Shown here: positions 54,372 through 62,405 of the stretch, piece by piece
Position numbering within the stretch: the stretch's first letter is position 1
Layout of the letters: each line of letters starts with the position of its first letter
The notes under the pieces: generated by a model
The model's database searches: none
What the model saw: the letters and a program-made list of their open reading frames with translations, nothing else
Told to the model about the DNA's origin: nothing
Source: JANNUT01 sp046331425
GTDB taxonomy: Bacteria; Acidobacteriota; Polarisedimenticolia; J045
Reading direction: 5' to 3'
Length of the DNA: 64,000 bases
Assembly: GCA_046331425.1 (NCBI GenBank)
Contig: JAXLQU010000020.1
Location: 1 to 64,000, forward strand
Made by a program: the position numbers and the translations under genes

Positions 54372-55114
54372 GGGGTTTCCTTCCTCTCGTGCAGCTTAAC
54401 CGGTGGGGACTTCTTTCGCAGTCGCATGTTGATCATTTCCACAAACAAAGAGAACGCCATCGCGAAGTAGATGTACCCCTTGTTGATGTGAGTTCCCATC
54501 GACTCGGCCACCAGCATGGTGCCGATCAATAGCAGGAACGAGAGCGCCAGGACCTTGATGCTGGGATGGCGCTCGACAAAGCCGCCCACCGCGTTCATCG
54601 CCAGCATCATGGCCACCATCGCAATCGTCATCGCGACCACCATGATCGGAACGTGACTTGCCATCCCGACCGCGGTGATCACCGAGTCGAGCGAGAACAC
54701 GATATCCAGAACGGCGATCTGCATCAGAATCACCATCGCCTTCTTCCCGCGCTCTGCGGCGGAGGCTCCGTCGTGCGGATCGGCCTCCAGCTTCTCGTAA
54801 ATCTCCCAAGTCGCCTTGAACATCAGAAACAGGCCGCCGCCGAGCAAGATCAGATCACGACCGCTCCAGTCCTTGCCCAACAGCGAAAACCAGGGCGCAG
54901 TCAGCGACATCAGCGTGCTCAGAAAGAGCAGCAGAATGATTCTTGTCCCGAGGGCCAACAACAACCCGAGGCGGCGAATTCTGGGCTGCTGATCTTTCGG
55001 CAACTTGCCGGTTAGAATCGCGATGAAAACGATGTTGTCGACACCGAGGACGATCTCCATGAGGGAGAGCGTCACCAGTGAGATGAGTCCGTCGGCGGTA
55101 AGAAATCCTTCCAT
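54368..55114 (-). CDS. TerC-family membrane protein
   Basis: The protein has 248 residues and seven or so helices. 'LMEIVLGVDNIVFIAIL' and 'AVLDIVFSLDSVITAVGMA' are the duplicated TerC motifs with conserved acidic residues in the membrane, thought to bind Mn2+ or Ca2+. 'NKGYIYFAMAFSLFVEMINM' closes the family pattern. TerC relatives export manganese or support metal loading of exported proteins. It is transcribed away from the copper-type ATPase gene, with 101 bases between, so the two may share control by metal, though no operator is recognisable. Confidence 0.92.
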   Translation of the reverse strand: MEGFLTADGLISLVTLSLMEIVLGVDNIVFIAILTGKLPKDQQPRIRRLGLLLALGTRIILLLFLSTLMSLTAPWFSLLGKDWSGRDLILLGGGLFLMFKATWEIYEKLEADPHDGASAAERGKKAMVILMQIAVLDIVFSLDSVITAVGMASHVPIMVVAMTIAMVAMMLAMNAVGGFVERHPSIKVLALSFLLLIGTMLVAESMGTHINKGYIYFAMAFSLFVEMINMRLRKKSPPVKLHERKETP

Positions 55115-55215
55115 GGGTCGGGGATGCTAGCAGGGATCGACCCCAAGAAGGCTGGGCCGCCGGGCCGCTCAATATCGAGTTTTGCACCGTAAGGTCGGAT
55201 CCAGGACGTCATCAG

Positions 55216-57510
55216 ATGACTTCAGCGCGCGACCCGGTTTGCGGCATGACGGTCGATCTCGAGACGGTCTCCCATCGGTTGGAGCACGAGGGGACGACCT
55301 ACGGCTTTTGTCACGTCGGATGCCTCGAAAAGTTCCGACGCGATCCGCTTCGGTACTCGAGCCCCGAGGCTGCACCGACGCAACAGGATGCTCACCCCTC
55401 GGGAACGTTGTGGACCTGCCCGATGGACCCGGAGGTGGTGCAGGATCACCCAGGCAGTTGCCCCAAATGTGGAATGGCGCTCGAGCCCGCGGTGCCGACT
55501 CTTCATACCGGCCCCGATCCGGAGCTCGTTTCGATGCGTCGGCGCACGCTGTTGGGTGCTTTGTTGACCGCTCCCGTCGTCGCGCTGGGAATGATCGAGC
55601 ATTTGGTACCGCAGGCCTTCGGTGGCAGCGCAGCACCGCGCGTCGCCCAAGCGCTGTTCACCACGCCGGTTGTACTGTGGTGCGGCAACCCATTGTTGCG
55701 GCGCGCCATCGATTCGTTGCGCAATCGGTCCGCCAACATGTTCACCCTGATCTCCATGGGCGTCGTGGCCGCATTCGGCTACTCCTTCGTCGCGCTGATA
55801 GCGCCGCAGTCGATTCCGAGCGCACTCGGCCGAGATCACGGTGCGCCGACGCTGTACTTCGAGGCTGCAGCGACGATCGTGACCCTTGCGTTGTTGGGGC
55901 AAGTGCTCGAACTCTCGGCGCGGGCTCGGACCGGCGACGCGTTGCGCTCGCTACTTTCTCGCGCGCCGAGTATCGCGCGCCGCATGGGAAACGACCTCAG
56001 CGAACGCGACATCGCGATCGACGAGGTCCGTCCTGGCGATCGACTTCGCGTGCGCCCCGGCGAGCAGGTTCCGGTCGATGGGGTGGTGATGCGCGGGAAC
56101 AGTTCGATCGATGCCTCGCTACTCACGGGCGAATCGTGGCCGCAGCCGGTGACCGCGGGCGACGTTGTCTACGGTGGAACGCTGAATGTCGATGGCGCGC
56201 TGGTGGTGCGCGCGACCGGCACCGGCCACGACAGTTTGTTGCGCAGGATCGTGACGCTGGTGGCCGAAGCGCAGCGCAGCCGCGCCCCCGTGCAGCGGGT
56301 TGCCGATCGCGTTTCAGCCTGGTTTGTTCCACTCGTGATCGGCGCTGCTGCCGTTGCCTTTTTGATTTGGTACAGCGTGGGGCCGCAGCCGCGGCTATCG
56401 CACGCGCTGGTGGCGGCCGTGTCGATACTGATCGTGGCCTGTCCCTGCGCACTCGGGCTGGCCACGCCGATGTCGATTGCGGTGGGCGCGGGGCGCGGAG
56501 CACAGGCCGGCATCTTGGTGCGCGACGCCGCCGCGCTGGAGGCGTTGGCCAGTGCGGACGTGGTGTTCATCGACAAGACCGGCACGTTGACGCGAGGTAC
56601 GCCGCAAATCGTGCAGATTGTGGCGGCCGCGGGCGAGAACGAATCCGAGGCGCTCTCACGTGCCACAGGTTTGGCGCGCAACTCGACCCATCCGCTGAGC
56701 GCTGCGATCCAACATGCCGCGCGCGCGGCCGCGATCATGCCTGCGAACATCGAGGCAGTGGAGGCGGTCCCTGGTCGCGGACTGCAGGCCGAGCACGACG
56801 GTGCGACGCTGCGACTTGGATCGAGACTCTGGCTCGAGGAGTGCGGTGTCGATCTCAGCCCGCTGCACGACGCGATGCAGCGCGTGCAGCAAGCCGCGCG
56901 GAGCGTCGTCTTGTTGGCCCGCGATCGAACCGTGGTTGCGTTGTTCGCCGCCGAAGATCCGCTGCGTGAGTCGAGCGCCGACGCGGTGCGAACGCTCCAG
57001 CGCGACGGCATCCACGTTGCGATGATCACGGGCGATGTCGCCGAGGTCGCGGTCGATGTGGCGCATCGCGTTGGGATTCAAGACGTGACTGCCGGTGCAC
57101 GACCCGACCAGAAGGTCGCCGCGGTCGAACGGGCGCGCCGCCAAGGTCATACGGTGGTAATGGTCGGTGATGGAATCAACGATGCTCCAGCCTTGGCGGC
57201 AGCGGCCTGCGGGATCGCCATGAGCACCGGTTCGGACGCGGCGATGCGCAGCGCCGGAATCACGCTCTTGCATGGCGACCTATCGCGCCTGGTCAAAGCG
57301 CGAGCGCTGGCCAGGGGTGTGATGCGCAACATTCGGCAGAACCTGTTCTGGGCGTTCGCCTACAACGCGCTGGGCGTGCCGCTCGCAGCCGGAGTTCTGT
57401 ACCCCCTGTGGGGGGTCGGTTTCGACCCGATCGTCGCGGCACTCGCAATGACGTTCAGTTCGGTGACCGTAATCGGGAACGCCCTGAGATTGCGCCGACT
57501 GTCACTCTGA
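55216..57510 (+). CDS. copA: copper-type P1B ATPase with N-terminal YHS and CPMDPEV domains
   Basis: This 764-residue protein begins with a YHS domain ('DPVCGMTVD', cysteines 9, 32 and 36). A heavy-metal-binding domain follows with 'WTCPMDPEV' and 'PGSCPKCGMAL' (residues 66-88). These replace the usual HMA domains. The pump core has 'TGES' 304-307, the metal-binding 'CPC' 409-411 in helix 6, the phosphorylated 'DKTGT' 453-457, an 'HP' motif ('STHPLSAAI') and 'GDGINDAPALA'. The CPC motif with this N-terminus indicates Cu+ (or Ag+) export. No CueR/CsoR gene or chaperone lies adjacent. Confidence 0.92.
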   Translation: MTSARDPVCGMTVDLETVSHRLEHEGTTYGFCHVGCLEKFRRDPLRYSSPEAAPTQQDAHPSGTLWTCPMDPEVVQDHPGSCPKCGMALEPAVPTLHTGPDPELVSMRRRTLLGALLTAPVVALGMIEHLVPQAFGGSAAPRVAQALFTTPVVLWCGNPLLRRAIDSLRNRSANMFTLISMGVVAAFGYSFVALIAPQSIPSALGRDHGAPTLYFEAAATIVTLALLGQVLELSARARTGDALRSLLSRAPSIARRMGNDLSERDIAIDEVRPGDRLRVRPGEQVPVDGVVMRGNSSIDASLLTGESWPQPVTAGDVVYGGTLNVDGALVVRATGTGHDSLLRRIVTLVAEAQRSRAPVQRVADRVSAWFVPLVIGAAAVAFLIWYSVGPQPRLSHALVAAVSILIVACPCALGLATPMSIAVGAGRGAQAGILVRDAAALEALASADVVFIDKTGTLTRGTPQIVQIVAAAGENESEALSRATGLARNSTHPLSAAIQHAARAAAIMPANIEAVEAVPGRGLQAEHDGATLRLGSRLWLEECGVDLSPLHDAMQRVQQAARSVVLLARDRTVVALFAAEDPLRESSADAVRTLQRDGIHVAMITGDVAEVAVDVAHRVGIQDVTAGARPDQKVAAVERARRQGHTVVMVGDGINDAPALAAAACGIAMSTGSDAAMRSAGITLLHGDLSRLVKARALARGVMRNIRQNLFWAFAYNALGVPLAAGVLYPLWGVGFDPIVAALAMTFSSVTVIGNALRLRRLSL

Positions 57511-57594
57511 ATCATGAGTTTCGGGCCTTCTGGGCCTGTTCGTGCTGATTCCATCCTGCCTTCCGGCCCGGACCGGTCGCACGTCGCCTATCAT

Positions 57595-57623
57595 TTGCAA
57601 AACGCCCGGGCGTGGTCTTAACT
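57595..57623 (+). promoter_or_regulatory. possible ompA-like promoter with palindromic spacer
   Basis: TTGCAA (57595-57600) and a weak TTAACT (57618-57623) are 17 bases apart upstream of the OmpA gene. The spacer contains the perfect palindrome ACGCCCGGGCGT at 57602-57613, which may be an operator. The -10 match is poor. Confidence 0.35.
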
Positions 57624-57660
57624 CCCGTCCGCCTAATAGGGATTGGGTCAAGGAGCAGAG

Positions 57661-59151
57661 ATGAAAAGCACTATTCGGGATTTGGTAGCGGCCGCCGCGG
57701 CCGTCCTCGCCGCTTACGGTGCGTCGGTGGCGTGGGCCGGAGAGGATCCGTTCGAAGTAGGGGTTGTCGTCGGTGCCACCGCGGCTGATTCAGGTGTCGA
57801 TTCCGACAAACTCGCCGATTCGCTGACCCCCACGTATGGCCTGCGCCTGGCGTGGAACTTCAACGATCGACTCGGTTGGTTCATCGATGGCACACGCGCC
57901 AAATTCGATGCCGCTAACCTGATTGGAGATGTGAAAGAGACTGCATTCCGAACCGGCTTGGAGTGGGACATTCCGACCAAGACGAGTGATTTCGGCTGGT
58001 TCATCAACGGTGGTGTCGGCCGCTCTTCATTCGATGTTCCAACCTTCAGCGACAACGACAATCGGACCTTCGGCTCGGCTGGTATCGGCGTGAAGCAGTT
58101 CTTCGATAGCGGCAACAATCTGCGCTTGGAAGCTCGCCTGGATCGAACCTTCGGTGGTGACAAGGGCGATCCATTGGGCGATGACTCGTACAACATGATT
58201 CGCTTCCTGCTCGGCTATTCGTTCGGCATTGGCGGCAAGCCGGTCGATACCGATGGCGATGGTGTGTTCGATCGCAAGGACAAGTGCCCCGATACACCCA
58301 AGGGCGCCACCGTCGACGAGAAGGGTTGCCCCAAGGATAGCGACGGCGACGGTGTGCTCGATGGTCTGGACCAGTGCCCCGATACGCCGAAGGGTTGGCC
58401 GGTCGATGCCAAGGGCTGCCCGCTCGATGCCGATGGTGACGGTGTTGCCGATGGCGCCGACAAGTGCCCGAACACGCCTAAGGGCTGCAAGGTCGATGCG
58501 AATGGCTGCCCGCTCGACAGCGATGGTGATGGCGTTTGCGACGGACTCGACAAGTGCCCTGGTACTCCGAAGGGGACGCCGGTCGATGCCTCGGGTTGCG
58601 CCAAGGACAGCGATGGTGACGGCGTCACCGACGACAAGGACAAGTGCCCGGGCACGCCCGCCGGCATCAAGGTCAACGCCGATGGATGCCCCGCCGATAG
58701 CGATGGCGACGGTGTCACCGACGACAAGGACAAGTGCCCCAACACTGCGGCCGGCATCAAGGTCGGTGCTGATGGATGTCCCGAGGTGGCGCCGTTGTTC
58801 ACGCCGGGTAACGACGTGTTCGTGTTGGAAGGCGTGAACTTCGACAGCGACAAGTCCGACATTCGCAGCGATGCCAAAGAGATCCTCGATCGCGTGGTGC
58901 GCAGCCTCAAGGCGTACCCGGATGTGAATATCGAGATCCAAGGGCATACCGATTCGCAATCCAGCGATGCGTACAACCTCAAGTTGTCGCAGCGAAGGTC
59001 CGATGCCGTGATGAACTACTTCGTCGAGAACGGTATCGCGGCGAGTCGCATGACGGCCAAGGGGTACGGCGAGAGCAAGCCGATCGCCGACAACAAGACC
59101 AAGGAAGGTCGCGCCAAGAACCGCCGCGTGGAGTTGCATCGCGCTAACTGA
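57661..59151 (+). CDS. OmpA-family protein with thrombospondin type 3 repeats
   Basis: The ATG at 57661, with AAGGAG upstream, gives 496 residues; an in-frame ATG 18 bases earlier lacks such a site. A signal peptide (1-26) leads into an eight-stranded barrel (about 30-195). Six calcium-binding thrombospondin-3 repeats of 30 residues each follow (D-x-DGDGV-x-D-x-x-D-x-CP-x-TP). The C-terminal OmpA domain has 'NFDSDKSDIRSDAKEILDRV' and 'IEIQGHTDSQSSDAYNLKLSQRRSDAV', which bind peptidoglycan. It should anchor the outer membrane to the cell wall and stand off through the repeats. Monocistronic, with a strong hairpin after the stop. Confidence 0.93.
   Translation: MKSTIRDLVAAAAAVLAAYGASVAWAGEDPFEVGVVVGATAADSGVDSDKLADSLTPTYGLRLAWNFNDRLGWFIDGTRAKFDAANLIGDVKETAFRTGLEWDIPTKTSDFGWFINGGVGRSSFDVPTFSDNDNRTFGSAGIGVKQFFDSGNNLRLEARLDRTFGGDKGDPLGDDSYNMIRFLLGYSFGIGGKPVDTDGDGVFDRKDKCPDTPKGATVDEKGCPKDSDGDGVLDGLDQCPDTPKGWPVDAKGCPLDADGDGVADGADKCPNTPKGCKVDANGCPLDSDGDGVCDGLDKCPGTPKGTPVDASGCAKDSDGDGVTDDKDKCPGTPAGIKVNADGCPADSDGDGVTDDKDKCPNTAAGIKVGADGCPEVAPLFTPGNDVFVLEGVNFDSDKSDIRSDAKEILDRVVRSLKAYPDVNIEIQGHTDSQSSDAYNLKLSQRRSDAVMNYFVENGIAASRMTAKGYGESKPIADNKTKEGRAKNRRVELHRAN
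58246..58785 (+). repeat. six in-frame 90-bp thrombospondin-3 repeats
   Basis: Each unit encodes 30 residues of the form DSDGDGV-x-D-x-x-DKCP-x-TP-x-G-x-x-VDA-x-GCP. The last two units are most similar, which suggests recent duplication. The region is prone to slipped-strand change of repeat number. Confidence 0.88.
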
Positions 59152-59207
59152 TGCCGCGTGGCGCCGATGGGCGCTTTCTGTTGATTTCTGCTAGAACGTT
59201 CAGCCTT

Positions 59208-59232
59208 CGGGGCGGGTGCAATACCCGCCCCG
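59208..59232. terminator. strong GC hairpin after the OmpA gene
   Basis: A perfect 10-bp stem CGGGGCGGGT / ACCCGCCCCG with a five-base loop lies 56 bases after the OmpA stop and is followed by AACTTTGTTC. The stem is strong enough for intrinsic termination although the T-tract is short. It also separates OmpA from the DUF481 gene. Confidence 0.7.
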
Positions 59233-59279
59233 AACTTTGTTCGCCAAGGGGCTCGGGGCCTCGGCGAGGAGATTTGACG

Positions 59280-60149
59280 ATGAAGCGTCTTGTGGGAATT
59301 GCAGTTTCACTGTTGGCCGCGGCCAGTGTTGTCGGCTATGCCGCGGACGAAAAGAAGCTCGGCTGGTCCGACACCTCAGACTTCAGTTACGTGCTCACCA
59401 ACGGAAACTCCAGCACCAACACGTTTGGTTTCAAGAATGTGCTCAAGCGCGATTGGCAGAACGCGGCGTTCACGCTGCGGGCCGGTGCGGTGCGAGCGAG
59501 CAACGAGGTAGTGACACGCGCGGCGATTCAGCGGCCAAGCGGTGTAACGTTTCTGGAAGACTCCGAGAACGTGACGTCGACCGAGTTCTACTATCTCAAC
59601 GGTCAGTACGATCGGAATATCTCCGAGAACTTCTATTGGTTCGCTGGCGCAGGCTGGGAGCGCAATGAACCGGCCGGAATCTCCAATCGCTACGTCGTGT
59701 CGGGCGGTGTCGGAAACATCTGGAACAATACCGACGACCTCAAGTTCAAGACGTTCTATGGAGCGACGTGGACCAACCAGAAGCCTGTCGTTGGTGACAG
59801 CGATAGCTTCGTCGGGGTCCGTGCCGGTTATGACTACTTCAACAAGCTCACCGCCACGACGACCATGGGGAGCGTGTTCATCATCGATCTCAACGCTTCG
59901 GAAACGAGCGATTGGCGTGGTGACTTGACCAACTGGGTCGCGGTAGCAATCAACGACCGCATGGCGCTGAAGGCTGGGTTGCAACTGCTGTATGACAACC
60001 GGCCTTCGTTCCGGGACGTCGATTTGTACGAGCAAGTCCCGATCTTGGCGCCGGATATCCCACCAGGGTTTGTGAAGACCGGCACGGTCGCTCAGGAGTT
60101 GGACAAGCTCGACTCGATCTTCACGACGTCGCTGGTGATCAACTGGTAA
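59280..60149 (+). CDS. DUF481 (YdiY-like) outer-membrane protein
   Basis: The ATG at 59280, preceded by GAGGAG, gives 289 residues with a signal peptide (1-22). The mature protein starts 'WSDTSDFSYVLTNGNSSTNTFGFKNVLKRDW', the classical opening of DUF481 barrels. About ten to twelve amphipathic strands follow, to 'FTTSLVINW' with a terminal Trp. E. coli YdiY of this family is called salt-induced, and its function is unclear. The gene lies between two hairpins and is probably monocistronic. Confidence 0.88.
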   Translation: MKRLVGIAVSLLAAASVVGYAADEKKLGWSDTSDFSYVLTNGNSSTNTFGFKNVLKRDWQNAAFTLRAGAVRASNEVVTRAAIQRPSGVTFLEDSENVTSTEFYYLNGQYDRNISENFYWFAGAGWERNEPAGISNRYVVSGGVGNIWNNTDDLKFKTFYGATWTNQKPVVGDSDSFVGVRAGYDYFNKLTATTTMGSVFIIDLNASETSDWRGDLTNWVAVAINDRMALKAGLQLLYDNRPSFRDVDLYEQVPILAPDIPPGFVKTGTVAQELDKLDSIFTTSLVINW

Positions 60150-60184
60150 GCGTGATTTCGTCCGTTGTTATCGCTTGAAGTCTC

Positions 60185-60218
60185 GAGGGCGGACACCGCG
60201 TGATCGGTGCCCGCCCTC
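60185..60218. terminator. bidirectional hairpin between DUF481 and M28 genes
   Basis: GAGGGCGG / CCGCCCTC and, after one mismatch, CACCG / CGGTG form a 13-bp stem with a six-base loop. It is followed by ATTCTTTC on the plus strand. It lies between two convergent genes and touches the stop of the peptidase gene. Confidence 0.75.
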
Positions 60219-61356
60219 ATTCTTTCGCCCGATCGTGAGCACGCACCAGGGCTTCCGTGACATCGGCCGCAGCAGCCAGCGCTGCCTGGTCCAAATTGGC
60301 GGCCACATCGTTTGGTGTGTGAATCGACAGCACCGCTTTGGAGAGTTTGGCGGCGGTGATCGTCACGACCTTCAAACCGCTCGCGGTCAACGGCATCGCA
60401 TCGGTGCCGGTGCCGAGCGGCAGCATGATTCGTCGAGCCGAAACGCCGGCGGCGCGCAGTTGTCGAAGCGCTTCTCGGACCAACGATCCTTTCCCCACGA
60501 TGCCGATGCCGCCAGGCGCGCCGACCCCGTCGTGGTTGATGACCAGGGTCTTGCCGCTATTCCAAACCGCGGCATGATCGCGGGCCGCGATGCGCGCGCC
60601 GGCCATCGCGTGCTCCTCGGCCCCGGTGAACAATGCGACCACCTCGATCTGCACGGGCGGCGATTGCTTCAATCGCCCCAAAACATTCAGTACCACGGCA
60701 ACCGAGGCAGCGTTATCCAGCGCGCCGGGTGATTCGTTATCGAACGACAGTCGACCGAGCGCTCGCAGAGCAATCGCTGCGGCGATCGGCCCCAAGATCG
60801 TCCACACGGGCGGCTCCGCTCGCAAGCACAACGGCAGCGTCAAGGTTCCCAACACAGCTATGGTTGTGAGGGCGCCGCGCCACAGAAACGAGATGTTCTG
60901 CGACTTGCTGTCCAAGTGTGCGACCAGAACTACCCGACGAGACGATCCGGCGCCGAGCTTGACCGAGATGTTCTGCGTTTCCAGCTCGGCATCCTGCCGA
61001 TCGTCGAGCGCGAAGCTCTCGTCATCGAAGAGCGCCCGACGCAGATCCCAAACTCCAAACCCTCCACAGAACAAGAGTACGAAGAGCGCCGGCCAACCCC
61101 ACAGCGAACCAGCCAATGCGGTTAGCGCGATACCGACGGAAAGCAACAGCAACCCGGTGCGCATCCGGGCCAAGGGTTGCTGCAGCGAATAGCGAAATCG
61201 TCTTTCGAACGGATCGTGGCCGCGCTGACGCAGCGTGTTCAACAACCACTCGCGAGCCCGTGCATCACCCGCCGTTGCTGCCGCGCGCGGGAACGACAAT
61301 GCGGCGGCATCGGCAAGGATTTGCTCGCCGGCCTGGGCCGGTGGGGCTTCGCTCAC
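60217..61356 (-). CDS. membrane M28-family metallopeptidase
   Basis: The protein has 379 residues. Two hydrophobic pairs (about 65-105 and 163-195) anchor it in the membrane. The M28 dizinc site is visible: 'VLVAHLDSKSQ' (H147, D149), 'SPGALDNAASVA' with bridging D214, 'FTGAEEHAMAG' with E247/E248, and a final His in 'SIHTPND'. The family cleaves N-terminal amino acids, and a membrane-bound form suggests processing of envelope peptides. It overlaps the upstream exported-protein gene by four bases (ATGA). Confidence 0.87.
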   Translation of the reverse strand: MSEAPPAQAGEQILADAAALSFPRAAATAGDARAREWLLNTLRQRGHDPFERRFRYSLQQPLARMRTGLLLLSVGIALTALAGSLWGWPALFVLLFCGGFGVWDLRRALFDDESFALDDRQDAELETQNISVKLGAGSSRRVVLVAHLDSKSQNISFLWRGALTTIAVLGTLTLPLCLRAEPPVWTILGPIAAAIALRALGRLSFDNESPGALDNAASVAVVLNVLGRLKQSPPVQIEVVALFTGAEEHAMAGARIAARDHAAVWNSGKTLVINHDGVGAPGGIGIVGKGSLVREALRQLRAAGVSARRIMLPLGTGTDAMPLTASGLKVVTITAAKLSKAVLSIHTPNDVAANLDQAALAAAADVTEALVRAHDRAKE

Positions 61357-61814
61357 GTCTCAACCGTAACGGTGAGCTCCACGGTTTGAATCAGCGGCAT
61401 CACGTAGTTCAGCGTCAGTCTCGTCAAGGTGAACTCGCGTGTCTTTCCCAACCACGACTTGCCGCCAAACTCGAATTCGTCGATCACCGCCCCGGCCGCA
61501 TCGAGTAGCTTCACACCGATCCTGACGTCGTAGGCGTCCTTCCCTTGGTTTTGGACCTGGACCAGGGTTTTGAGCCATCCGAACCGGGTCTGACCGCCGC
61601 GCGGCGGCAACACCACATCGACGAGTCGTCGATCCTCTTGCGTGATCGAAGCGCCGTTGACGCGCACCGGGCCCATCACGAGATCGAGCTTGTGCGGAGT
61701 CCTGAGATCGAACGGCAGCTTGACGGTTTGGGAGAGTGTCTCGGCGTGAGTGGTGGCAACAGTACCGGCCACTACCAAACACAAGGCGACGGCGCGCGTG
61801 AATGAACCAAGCAT
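61353..61814 (-). CDS. exported protein of unknown family
   Basis: The ATG at 61814 has AGGAG upstream and gives 153 residues with a signal peptide (1-24, 'GTVATTHAE'). The mature part is beta-rich ('LDLVMGPVRVNGASIT', 'TLVQVQNQGKDAYDVRIGVKLLD', 'VELTVTVET') and reads like a single Ig-like sandwich. I do not recognise a family. Coupling to the M28 peptidase suggests a shared envelope role. Confidence 0.72.
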   Translation of the reverse strand: MLGSFTRAVALCLVVAGTVATTHAETLSQTVKLPFDLRTPHKLDLVMGPVRVNGASITQEDRRLVDVVLPPRGGQTRFGWLKTLVQVQNQGKDAYDVRIGVKLLDAAGAVIDEFEFGGKSWLGKTREFTLTRLTLNYVMPLIQTVELTVTVET

Positions 61815-61931
61815 CGTGATCTCCTGTGGTAATGAGCGTCGGATTGTAGCCCTTTGATCGATCCCGCCCCATCTTAGGTCGGGGTCGATCGCGGCTCTTG
61901 TTTCAACCCGAAACGAGCGACGAGGGAAACG

Positions 61932-62306
61932 GTGTACAAGCCGGTCGCGTTGGTGATCGAAGATCACGAGAGTGTGCGGGAGGTGCTTTCCACGGCGCTG
62001 CGCCGGATGGGCTGCACCGTGCTGTCGGAAGCTGACGGTGATGCCGGTCTGCGCACCGCGCGCACGGCGAAGCCCGATCTGGTGCTGGTCGATATGCGGT
62101 TGCCGGGGCTCGACGGGCTGAGTCTCGTGGATCAGGTCCGCCGAAGTTTCAGCACCAAGCCGCCCGCCGTGATCGTGCTCACCGGGTACGCGTCGGCCAA
62201 TCGGCGCGATCAGGTCCTGGCTGGCGGGGGTGATGCGTTTTTCGAGAAGCCGGTCGACTTGGGCGAGTTGGAGCGGACCGTCTCTTCCCTGCTCAAGCGC
62301 TCTTGA
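61932..62306 (+). CDS. single-domain response regulator
   Basis: This 124-residue receiver domain has a GTG start. The acidic pocket E10/D11, phospho-acceptor D54 ('LVLVDMRLPG'), switch Thr84 and K106 ('FEKPVD') are all in place. There is no output domain, so it acts through protein contacts like CheY or Spo0F, or as part of a phosphorelay. No histidine kinase is adjacent. It lies 94 bases upstream of argG, which has its own promoter. Confidence 0.9.
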   Translation: MYKPVALVIEDHESVREVLSTALRRMGCTVLSEADGDAGLRTARTAKPDLVLVDMRLPGLDGLSLVDQVRRSFSTKPPAVIVLTGYASANRRDQVLAGGGDAFFEKPVDLGELERTVSSLLKRS

Positions 62307-62363
62307 GCCGCCGGGTCTGACGACCTGGGCCGTAGCTCGGCAAAACAGGGCTGAAAAAAGTTC

Positions 62364-62405
62364 TTGCTCGCTCGAGAACATCTTGCATAATCATGCACTA
62401 TGCAA
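62364..62405 (+). promoter_or_regulatory. argG promoter with ArgR-like box over the start codon
   Basis: A -35-like TTGCTC (62364-62369), a 16-base spacer and a -10-like CATAAT (62386-62391) place the transcription start almost at the ATG (62400). The inverted repeat TTGCATA-x9-TATGCAA (62383-62405) covers the -10 and the start codon, with an inner TGCAT-AATC-ATGCA. These match the style of ARG boxes bound by ArgR with arginine. No Shine-Dalgarno sequence is present, so the message is probably leaderless. Confidence 0.65.

Noticed and set aside
55182..56969. 595-codon plus-strand frame over the P1B ATPase
   Set aside because: Arg-rich shadow frame; all ATPase motifs are in the other frame.
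58246..58785. CRISPR-like or non-coding tandem array
   Set aside because: The 90-bp period is in frame and encodes calcium-binding thrombospondin-3 repeats.
58027..59139. 370-codon minus-strand frame with repeating GIDRA-like peptides
   Set aside because: The apparent repeats are the antisense reading of the thrombospondin-3 repeats of the OmpA gene.
61815..62381. Long N-terminal extension of the exported protein across the response regulator gene
   Set aside because: It overlaps a complete receiver-domain gene antisense, and a signal peptide starts at 61814 behind AGGAG.
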